From positions 1 to 10,749 of the forward strand of contig JACZQL010000009.1 in assembly GCA_022545745.1 (NCBI GenBank): a stretch of DNA of 10,749 bases, given 5' to 3'. The stretch comes from Deltaproteobacteria bacterium (GTDB taxonomy: Bacteria > Desulfobacterota_B > Binatia > UBA9968). Position 1 is the stretch's first letter; every line of letters starts with the position of its first letter. Below the pieces are notes generated by a model. That model did no database searches and had not been told where the DNA came from. It saw only the letters and a list, made by a program, of their open reading frames with translations. Both the position numbers and the translations under genes were made by a program. Shown here in pieces: positions 5,409 through 10,749 of this stretch.

Positions 5409-7257
5409 TCGAACCTCGTACAGCGCCGCTTCCTCGAGCGCGTCCGTGGTGAGCGTGTACATCCTGTCCCTGATCCTCTCCGCTTGCAGCCTGTTGTACG
5501 AGTTGCTCATCGCGCAGACGTTGACCCTCATCGCAGGCAACATGGTGATCTGGTACAGCCTCACCGTGGGCATTTACCTGGCGGCCATGGGTGTGGGCGC
5601 GATCGTCTACGGATCACCAGACCGATCCCGGGACTGGGGCCGCCTCTTTCGGGTCGAGATTATGCTCAGCCTGATCGGCGCGTCCGCGGTAATCCTGCTG
5701 AACTTCGCCCATTCCACCTACCTTATGTTTGAGTCGGTCCCCACCACCGAGAGCATTGCAACGTTTGCCTTCTTTGGATTCTCCTTCACCCTCACTTTTT
5801 TGATCGGAATCCTCACCGGCATGGAACTGCCGCTCCTCATCTATCTCGGTAACGACGTTGCGGGCGGAAGAAATGTGACGAACCGGGTACTCGGTTGGGA
5901 TTATATTGGGGCCCTGGCAGCCGGGGTCACGTTTCCCCTCTACCTGGTCCCGTTTCTGGAATTGCACACCATCGGATTTCTGATTGCCGCTCTCAATTTG
6001 CTGGTGGCGGTCTATATTCTGTGGCGATTTCTTGCCAGGGCACCGGGTGTCATATTCAAGACAGTAGGCAGCGTCGCCTTCGGCGTGGCACTTTTCCTTG
6101 GCTATATCGCCAGCCCGCAAATTGAACAGTTCTTTTTGAAAAAGTACTATTATTACCCCGATTCGTTCACCGGCCTCGGCGCCCTTTTTGATTCCATGGA
6201 CGACATGCCGCGGGTCTTTCGCGAGAGCTCACCCTACCAAAAGATCGACATCGTCTACATTCCGAACAACAGCGACGATTTCATTGAGACCTATTCGACG
6301 AAGTTCGCCTTAAATGATTTAATACCGGACAACTACTTTCTGTTCCTCAACGGAGATTTTCAGTTTGCCTCCAATCACGAGGAACTCTATCACGAGTGGT
6401 TCGCCCATGTCCCCATCATCATCAACGGCAAGGTGCCTAAACGCGTTCTAGTCTTGGGGGGTGGCGACGGCCTGATTCATCGGGAACTTCTCAAGTACAA
6501 TGAGGTTGAAAGCATCACCCACGTGGACATCGATCGAAATTTGGTGGCCCTTGCCATGACTCACCCTGTCCTCACGGCCATCAACGAGAATTCTTTCGAC
6601 GATCCTCGCGTGCTCACCATCTTTGGCGATGCATTTCAGTACCTTCGTGAATATACGGGTGAGCCCTATGATGCCATTTACATGGATTTCCCGGACGTCA
6701 AAGACTACAACCTCTCCAAGCTATACAGCCGCGAGTTCTACCACTTCGTGAGAATACGCCTGAAAGACGACGGGTTTGCGGCCCTCGATACCCCGGACGT
6801 TTATTACGGCACACCGGACGGAACCAACGGCCTCCCTCGGAAGCATCGCGGCGGCTGGCTGATCCATTCCAATACCATGCGACTCGCCGGCTTCAAGACC
6901 ATCCTTCCCTTCTACTCGATTCTGGAGATCGATAATCCCACGGCCTACGAGAGGCTTGCAGGTCAAGACCCTCAGGCGGGGACGGGGGAGGACACGGATT
7001 GGAGGACTGATTACATCAAAGAGTTCAGCGAGGATATGCAGCAGGGGTTTACGATGCTCCGCAAAGATGAAAGGTACGGACCGTTCAAATACATTGATTT
7101 TGGGATCGAGTTGTATGTCTTGAACGAAAAGCGCTTTAAGCTCTCTCACCCCGACCCACCCAAACCCACGGGTCAAGTGGACTTCAGCAAAATTAACTCC
7201 ATACTTCGCCCCACCTTACCCGACGGGATGATGTGGTACATCCGCAGCGCGTGGTAG
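5398..7257 (+). CDS. speE: Membrane-fused spermidine synthase (aminopropyltransferase)
   Basis: This is a 619-residue protein that transfers aminopropyl from dcAdoMet to putrescine or a similar diamine. Residues 18-240 hold about seven membrane segments (YILSLILSACSLLYELLIAQ onward). Residues 280-619 are the catalytic half. NGDFQFASNHEELYHEWFAH (318-337) corresponds to the LDGxxQ...YHE substrate motif. GGGDG (354-358) binds the nucleotide, VDID (376-379) supplies the acidic residues, and GDAFQY (410-415) and MDFPD (429-433, Asp430 as candidate catalytic acid) replace the classical DSSDP, as in long membrane-type SpeE proteins that carry DLPDP. KLYSREFYHF (441-450) follows. The start at 5398 overlaps speH by 11 bp, with GAGGGG (5384-5389) 8 nt upstream, indicating coupling. 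The C-terminal 100 residues are longer than in soluble SpeE. Polyamine specificity cannot be read from sequence. Confidence 0.92.
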   Translation: MVTDRTSYSAASSSASVVSVYILSLILSACSLLYELLIAQTLTLIAGNMVIWYSLTVGIYLAAMGVGAIVYGSPDRSRDWGRLFRVEIMLSLIGASAVILLNFAHSTYLMFESVPTTESIATFAFFGFSFTLTFLIGILTGMELPLLIYLGNDVAGGRNVTNRVLGWDYIGALAAGVTFPLYLVPFLELHTIGFLIAALNLLVAVYILWRFLARAPGVIFKTVGSVAFGVALFLGYIASPQIEQFFLKKYYYYPDSFTGLGALFDSMDDMPRVFRESSPYQKIDIVYIPNNSDDFIETYSTKFALNDLIPDNYFLFLNGDFQFASNHEELYHEWFAHVPIIINGKVPKRVLVLGGGDGLIHRELLKYNEVESITHVDIDRNLVALAMTHPVLTAINENSFDDPRVLTIFGDAFQYLREYTGEPYDAIYMDFPDVKDYNLSKLYSREFYHFVRIRLKDDGFAALDTPDVYYGTPDGTNGLPRKHRGGWLIHSNTMRLAGFKTILPFYSILEIDNPTAYERLAGQDPQAGTGEDTDWRTDYIKEFSEDMQQGFTMLRKDERYGPFKYIDFGIELYVLNEKRFKLSHPDPPKPTGQVDFSKINSILRPTLPDGMMWYIRSAW

Positions 7258-7293
7258 CTACCCCGACTGCGTATACTACCCTGACCGGAAATC

Positions 7294-7350
7294 GAAATTC
7301 TAAAATCCAAAATCTAAAATCAAATTACTCGCTTTTTACTTTTTACTTGT
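7294..7350. repeat. AT-rich repeat at the convergent 3' ends
   Basis: The spacer between the synthase stop and the flavoprotein stop carries ATTCTAAAATCCAAAATCTA then AAATCAAA (7297-7325). This is the same class as 1402-1484. It is followed by CTTTTTACTTTTTACTTGTG (7332-7351), which runs into the flavoprotein's final codons. No GC-rich hairpin with a T-run was found, so no intrinsic terminator is claimed for either gene. Confidence 0.6.
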
Positions 7351-9081
7351 GTCAGGTGTTTCCGCTGCGGCGTTATTACCAGCGATGTACCCCTGGCACG
7401 CGCATCGGGCCAGACCATGTTGATTGAACCCACCCGCCGACTCGCCACCACAGTAAAGGCCAGGGATGACCTGCCCATTCATTTCCATCACCTGGCACTT
7501 CGCGTTGATCCGAAGGCCATTGCGCGAATCATGGACCAGTGGCGTAGCCCAGGCGGCATAATAGGGTGGGGTCTCGAACTTGTATTTGGGCGTGGGCTTG
7601 CCAAAGTCCGAGTCCGTCCCCGAGTCCACAAAGGTGTTGTATCGGGTCACGGTCGCTTGCAGGGTCGCGCCATCCATCGGTGCTGCCTGATACCGGTTCT
7701 TGATAGCGGCAGCAAGGTCCGTTAGCGTGCCTGCGCTGAAGAACCAGCCGTCTGGATCCACATACGGTGGAGTTACTTTCCATCCCTCCCGTCCCATTGC
7801 GTCCGAATCGAAGATGGCCCATACCGGACCGGCGGAGTAATCAGGGGGTGCTGAAGCCTCGTTCATCGCCACGGCGGCATTGAAGAAGTTGTACCGGGTT
7901 GCGTCATAGTTGATATTAGCGGCATTGTGATAACTGGCCGGGGTGTATGGATTGATGTCATTATACATATTTCCAGTTGGGTAATCGCCTTTCGTCTCAT
8001 CATAGAACCTCCGGCCCACCTGGTTTACCAGAATCAAGTCATGCCAGTCCTTGACACTCAGGCCCGTGGCACGGACGAGAGGAAATATGGGGCTGGCGAG
8101 ATCCCAGGTGGAATAATTGTACTGACAGCCGATGGCCCTCTTAACTCTGATATTATCACCGTTTTCTAGGGTTTGATTCGCCAAACCCCACAGGGATGCC
8201 CCAATGGCCATGGCCGCGAGCTCTCCGCTGCCGTCTTGAAAGGAATAGGGTTCACCTGCGACCTGGTACACCTCGGTCAACCTGGGGTCGAACATGCGGC
8301 GGAAATTCACATTGCTGGTACTGCCCCCTGTGGCGAGGATGACGGCCTTTTGCGCGCGGATGCTCACACTTGCGTTGGTATTGCTGATGTTGCCGTCGGT
8401 GCGATAGCTCTGTAGAGGGGTCGTCTCGCCTGGGAGTATCCTCGGCGTGTACTGCGCTGTAATCCCAAGAACCCTTCCTGTGGCAGGTCCCGAGTTGCCC
8501 TCCCTGATAATGCTCGTCATTTTATGGTTCAGCAGGAATTGCACACCCTTCTTCCTCGCACTTGCCTCCAGAGACCTGATGAGACCCGTCCCGGGTCTAT
8601 TATTCGGACTCGCCAGGCCTGCCCCCTCCGTCCAGATGGAATGGTTTTCTCTGGGGGCAGAGTTCCCCGTTGAGTGCGCGCCCTGGTTGTCCGGGGCCTG
8701 ATCCTTAAATTTCACACCGTTGGCCACCAAAAATTCGTAGGTCTGAGCGCAATTGTCGGCAAAGGCACGGATGACAGCCCTGTCATTATATCGATAGTTA
8801 GCGGACCCGTTAGGTTCCACAACAGACCAGTCGGTCAGATCAGAGAATACGAGGTCCGGCGAATCCACGATCCCGTACTTCTTCTGTGCACTCGTGCCGC
8901 CACCTAGGGCCGTATTTCCCCCGCTCACAATCGCGTGGCCGCCGATATCATAATTTGCCTCCACCACAATCACCGACGCCCCGCTGTCAATGGCTGCAAT
9001 GGCAGCAGGGAGTCCCGCGCCCCCTGAACCCACAACGACCACATCCGCCACTAAATCCCAACTTGTTTGTTCTCGTTCCAT
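7336..9081 (-). CDS. FAD-dependent fumarate reductase/ketosteroid dehydrogenase-like
   Basis: This is a 581-residue flavoprotein of the FAD_binding_2 superfamily (fumarate reductase flavoprotein, flavocytochrome c, urocanate reductase, 3-ketosteroid dehydrogenase). VADVVVVGSGGAGLPAAIAA with VVVEAN (11-42) is the N-terminal FAD dinucleotide-binding fold, and GGHAIVSGGNTALGGG (48-62) follows. The C-terminal FAD site is HDSRNGLRINAK...IPGLYCGGESAGG (517-551). Where fumarate reductases have HTMGG, this protein has HDSRNG, so the substrate is probably not fumarate. The middle capping domain is divergent. There is no signal peptide, so it is cytosolic. The ATG at 9081 is chosen for the consensus AGGAGGT (9095-9089) 7 nt upstream; an upstream ATG (9114) adds 11 residues across that SD. 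No cytochrome or electron-transfer partner gene is nearby. Substrate unknown. Confidence 0.88.
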   Translation of the reverse strand: MEREQTSWDLVADVVVVGSGGAGLPAAIAAIDSGASVIVVEANYDIGGHAIVSGGNTALGGGTSAQKKYGIVDSPDLVFSDLTDWSVVEPNGSANYRYNDRAVIRAFADNCAQTYEFLVANGVKFKDQAPDNQGAHSTGNSAPRENHSIWTEGAGLASPNNRPGTGLIRSLEASARKKGVQFLLNHKMTSIIREGNSGPATGRVLGITAQYTPRILPGETTPLQSYRTDGNISNTNASVSIRAQKAVILATGGSTSNVNFRRMFDPRLTEVYQVAGEPYSFQDGSGELAAMAIGASLWGLANQTLENGDNIRVKRAIGCQYNYSTWDLASPIFPLVRATGLSVKDWHDLILVNQVGRRFYDETKGDYPTGNMYNDINPYTPASYHNAANINYDATRYNFFNAAVAMNEASAPPDYSAGPVWAIFDSDAMGREGWKVTPPYVDPDGWFFSAGTLTDLAAAIKNRYQAAPMDGATLQATVTRYNTFVDSGTDSDFGKPTPKYKFETPPYYAAWATPLVHDSRNGLRINAKCQVMEMNGQVIPGLYCGGESAGGFNQHGLARCACQGYIAGNNAAAETPDTSKK

Positions 9082-9088
9082 GGTGTCT

Positions 9089-9095
9089 ACCTCCT
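9089..9095 (-). promoter_or_regulatory. Consensus Shine-Dalgarno that fixes the flavoprotein start
   Basis: On the minus strand this reads AGGAGGT, followed by a 7-nt spacer and ATG (9081-9079). It is the strongest ribosome binding site seen in the window and excludes the upstream in-frame ATG at 9114. Confidence 0.75.
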
Positions 9096-9099
9096 GTGA

Positions 9100-9133
9100 T
9101 CGGAGTCCGAGCATCAGGCCTCGCGCCTAATGC
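9100..9133. promoter_or_regulatory. Two adjacent palindromes in the flavoprotein leader
   Basis: TCGGA-G-TCCGA (9100-9110) is a perfect 11-bp palindrome. It is directly followed by GCATCAGGC-CTCGC-GCCTAATGC (9111-9133), an inverted repeat with 8 of 9 pairs and a 5-nt loop. They lie just upstream of the flavoprotein SD, within the likely 5' leader. They may be a protein-binding operator or RNA hairpins affecting translation. The function is inferred only from symmetry and position. Confidence 0.45.
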
Positions 9134-9280
9134 CCCTTCCCCTTTTTCGCTTTTCTCCTTTTACCTTATTGCTTTATTACTTTGTACCCGTTCCAGCTTT
9201 TTTTGCTTTTTTTCTTTGCCCCATTTGCTTCCCTCAGCTTTTTTTACTTTTACCTTTTACCCTTTTCCCCCATGGTTGGA
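9130..9280. repeat. Pyrimidine-rich low-complexity tract
   Basis: About 150 bp of plus-strand sequence is very largely C and T, with repeated CTTTTACC-like units (TCCTTTTACCTTATTG, CTTTTACCTTTTACCCTTTT and several CTTTTTTT runs). Purine-rich on the other strand, it fills the divergent region between the flavoprotein and the glycosyltransferase. Open frames across it are compositional artefacts (F/L/P-rich). It resembles the CTTTTTAC units at 7332-7350. Confidence 0.7.
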
Positions 9281-9317
9281 CATTCCCCCCAGCGGAAGGT
9301 AATCTTAAAAGATAGCA

Positions 9318-10061
9318 GTGCCCGCACCCTTTCGCGTGAAACTCTCGATTATCATTCCGGCCTACAACGAAGAAAAGCTTATCGCAAGCTCCCTTTCGAG
9401 TATTCAGAAGGCCTTGGTCCCGGCGGTTCGGCTCGGCTACGACCCCGAGCTCATCGTCGTGGACAATAACTCCGATGACCGTACCGCCGAATTGGCCGCT
9501 CGGTTCGGTGCACGAGTCGTATTCGAGCCCATACATCAGATCTCCCGAGTCCGAAATACCGGGGCAAGTGCTGCCAATGGGGATTGGCTGATTTTCATCG
9601 ATGCCGATTGTTGGCCGGAGGCGGCTTTGATCAACGATGTTCTGGACTGCATCCGGGATCAAGGCGTGATGGGCGGCGGAAGTGTCCTGAAGATGGAGGA
9701 CATGCCATTCCTTTTTAACCTTATGATTGGCCTTTGGAACGGGCTGTCCAGGCTCTTTCGTTGGGCGGCGGGCTCATTCATCTTTTGCCGGGCCGATGCC
9801 TTCCGGGACATAGGAGGCTTCAGCCTCGAATATTTCGTGGCGGAGGAGATCGACTTCAGCGTTCGAGCGAAACGTTGGGCTCGAGAGCGGGGCAAACGCT
9901 TCACTATTCTACACCGCCACCCGCTGATGACCTCCGGGCGTAAATTTCATCTTTATAGTCGCGGCGAGAGATTCAGGACTTTATGGGAGCTCCTCCGCCG
10001 TCCGCGTCGGTTCATGCGAGACCGGCGCCTCTGTTACTTGTGGTACGATGGCCGACGATAG
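9318..10061 (+). CDS. Glycosyltransferase family 2
   Basis: This is a 247-residue GT-A fold enzyme that transfers a sugar from a nucleotide-sugar donor. KLSIIIPAYNEEKLIASSLSS (8-28) is the family signature start. ELIVVDNNSDDRTAELA (44-60) and QISRVRNTGASAANGDWLIF (74-93) follow. IDADC (94-98) contains the DXD-type metal-binding motif. RADAFRDIGGFSLEYFVAEEIDF (158-180) is the acceptor/catalytic region with an acidic EEID. No transmembrane segment is obvious apart from the hydrophobic FLFNLMIGLW stretch (131-140). The start is uncertain: GTG at 9318 is the first possible start after an in-frame TAA (9306-9308), with only a weak AAAAGA upstream; GTG at 9336 is an alternative. GT2 enzymes of this short type often act in lipid glycosylation or polysaccharide synthesis. 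Neighbours do not reveal the substrate. The basic C-terminus (RRPRRFMRDRR) could bind a membrane. Confidence 0.85.
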   Translation: MPAPFRVKLSIIIPAYNEEKLIASSLSSIQKALVPAVRLGYDPELIVVDNNSDDRTAELAARFGARVVFEPIHQISRVRNTGASAANGDWLIFIDADCWPEAALINDVLDCIRDQGVMGGGSVLKMEDMPFLFNLMIGLWNGLSRLFRWAAGSFIFCRADAFRDIGGFSLEYFVAEEIDFSVRAKRWARERGKRFTILHRHPLMTSGRKFHLYSRGERFRTLWELLRRPRRFMRDRRLCYLWYDGRR

Positions 10062-10251
10062 TGTCTGACCGGGATTGAATATTCACTTTCACGCTCTGCA
10101 ACGCAAAGTCGGCACTTCCGGGGATTCCTCAGTGAAAAAATTTGTCATTTCACTGGCCCAATGAGCTCCATGGCTAGCCCCCGTAGATCGAGAACCCTTA
10201 AAAATCAACACGTTGCAGGTAGGCATTCATATTGCGTTACAAAAGCTCCTT
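10062..10251. other. Intergenic region upstream of the receiver gene
   Basis: 190 bp without a gene. The main structure is an inverted repeat at 10130-10155. No clear -35/-10 pair was identified, and the receiver ATG at 10252 has no strong SD. Confidence 0.5.
10130..10155. promoter_or_regulatory. Perfect 8-bp inverted repeat, candidate operator
   Basis: CAGTGAAA (10130-10137) and TTTCACTG (10148-10155) are perfect arms around a 10-nt centre, about 100 nt upstream of the receiver gene and 70 nt after the glycosyltransferase stop. No T-run follows, so a terminator is less likely than a dimeric regulator site. Inference from symmetry only. Confidence 0.4.
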
Positions 10252-10404
10252 ATGAACAAAAAATTACTCATAGTTGAAGACGATGAGGCCTTGCTCAAGA
10301 TTCTCCAGCTGCTACTGGAGAATTCCTACGACATTACCGTGACAATGAACGGCAAGCAGGGGTTGGAAGTTCTCAAGGATACCAAGCCCGATCTGATCGT
10401 CGTC
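10252..10404 (+). pseudogene. Truncated response-regulator receiver domain
   Basis: From ATG at 10252 the frame reads MNKKLLIVEDDEALLKILQL, then LLENSYDITVTMNGKQGLEV and LKDTKPDLIVV. This is a typical CheY-like receiver: beta-1 LLIVEDD with acidic pair Asp10/Asp11, helix 1, and beta-3 PDLIVV. The next residue should be the phosphoacceptor Asp (position 52) but the codon at 10405 is ATG, and nothing after it resembles a receiver (no D-x-x-M-P-x-x-G, no T/S or K). The frame stays open to the window edge only because it shadows other sequence. The break lies between 10402 and 10410. It may be a genomic deletion/insertion or an assembly chimera. In a normal gene a phosphorelay regulator with or without an output domain would follow. 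Confidence 0.7.
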
Positions 10405-10422
10405 ATGTTCATCGTCAAAGCC

Positions 10423-10626
10423 TCAGCCTGCTCGACTCTCGGTTGGGTCGTATCCTTTAGACAAATTGCCCCTCACGCGCTCAGGTTGCAAGTTAACCAC
10501 GAAGAGCGCCTGCGTGCCCCCGAGGCGCGTCGGTTCGTAGGGTTTCATTACGTCAATCAGTGCCCGCGCGCCGCGGCGGGTGACGGCGAATCTGACGATC
10601 GATTCAAGGATCGAAACCGAGGCCAT
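10423..10626 (-). other. Unrecognised minus-strand open frame, low confidence
   Basis: A 67-residue frame begins MASVSILESIV and continues RFAVTRRGARALIDVMKPYE, PTRLGGTQALFVVNLQ and PERVRGNLSKGYDP to a stop at 10423. About 70% of third positions are G or C by eye. The N-terminal part is antisense to the OmpA/MotB-like frame and is probably a shadow; the part below about 10540 is not covered by another good frame and might be the end of a real gene. No family was recognised. Confidence 0.2.
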
Positions 10627-10749
10627 CGACCTGGAATATCTGGCCTCGGTGCTCGAGGAGAAGATGCGCCAGAATGCGGCGCTGGGCCGGTCGGTCCTGC
10701 ACCGGCTGGACGACCGGCTGGTAATCTCACTGCCGAGCGACGTGTTCTT
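10541..10749 (+). CDS. OmpA/MotB-like protein fragment, cut by window edge
   Basis: The frame is open from after TAG (10538-10540) to the edge. The convincing part begins near GTG 10580 and reads LTIDSRIETEAIDLEYLASV, LEEKMRQNAALGRSVLHRLD and DRLVISLPSDVF. The last stretch resembles the segment just before and at the start of the OmpA-like peptidoglycan-binding domain in MotB/OmpA family proteins (D-x-L-V-I-x-L-P-S-D-x-L-F followed by S/G-x-A-E). In alphaproteobacterial-type homologues a coiled, charged linker of this kind precedes the domain. If so, the N-terminal membrane anchor is missing here, since sequence before 10541 does not encode one. GC and codon use look higher than in the neighbouring receiver fragment. 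It is a fragment joined to foreign sequence or misassembled. Confidence 0.45.

Noticed and set aside
4944..5573. 209-aa minus-strand open frame antisense to speH and the synthase start
   Set aside because: It lies opposite two genes with confirmed catalytic motifs and has no recognisable motif; a shadow frame.
9130..9315. Phe/Leu/Pro-rich plus-strand open frames over the pyrimidine tract
   Set aside because: They arise from base composition; no ribosome site or family match and all frames look alike.
1..10749. tRNA, rRNA, CRISPR arrays, transposases or insertion-sequence ends
   Set aside because: None seen by eye: no spaced identical repeats, no transposase-like protein and no recognisable RNA gene.

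Overview
The window looks like a chromosomal segment of an uncultured, probably Gram-negative environmental bacterium. GC content is moderate to high, and the genes carry clear Shine-Dalgarno sites. Several intergenic spaces hold AT-rich or pyrimidine-rich low-complexity sequence (AAAATCTAAAATC-like and CTTTTTACTTTTTAC-like). From memory such spacers are common in NC10/Rokubacteria, Nitrospirota and Deltaproteobacteria-type genomes, but I cannot assign a phylum.

Layout. Positions 1-290 are mostly non-coding. They hold a 10-G run and a 12-codon ORF with a strong ribosome binding site. A small secreted protein (291-782, +) converges on an unrecognised cytosolic protein (809-1342, -). A deleted, frameshifted paralogue of the secreted protein follows (1515-1759, -). 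Positions 1760-2165 have no intact gene but hold a probable minus-strand gene remnant. The core is a four-gene, same-strand polyamine cluster: a fused membrane/spermidine synthase-like protein (2166-4271), a membrane-only paralogue of the SpeE membrane domain (4350-5030), S-adenosylmethionine decarboxylase speH (5040-5408), and a membrane-fused spermidine synthase (5398-7257). A 22-codon ORF bridges the first two. A convergent FAD-dependent fumarate reductase/ketosteroid-dehydrogenase-like flavoprotein follows (7336-9081, -). Its upstream side is a 150-bp pyrimidine-rich tract shared with a divergent GT2 glycosyltransferase (9318-10061, +). The right end holds the first 51 codons of a response-regulator receiver that breaks off at the phosphoacceptor position (10252-10404). 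After the break comes unlike sequence ending in an OmpA/MotB-like fragment, which may be a rearrangement or an assembly chimera.

How the genes work together. SpeH makes decarboxylated S-adenosylmethionine. The membrane-fused SpeE (5398-7257) has the aminopropyltransferase motifs to use it with a diamine. The upstream fused protein carries a second, divergent methyltransferase-fold domain. The membrane-only protein duplicates the SpeE membrane module without catalysis. Overlaps and short gaps suggest co-transcription from the membrane-only gene through SpeE. The unusual point is that one operon holds three SpeE-type membrane modules around a single decarboxylase, which suggests membrane-associated polyamine synthesis, possibly coupled to transport. 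That last step is inference. No arginine or ornithine decarboxylase is present in the window.
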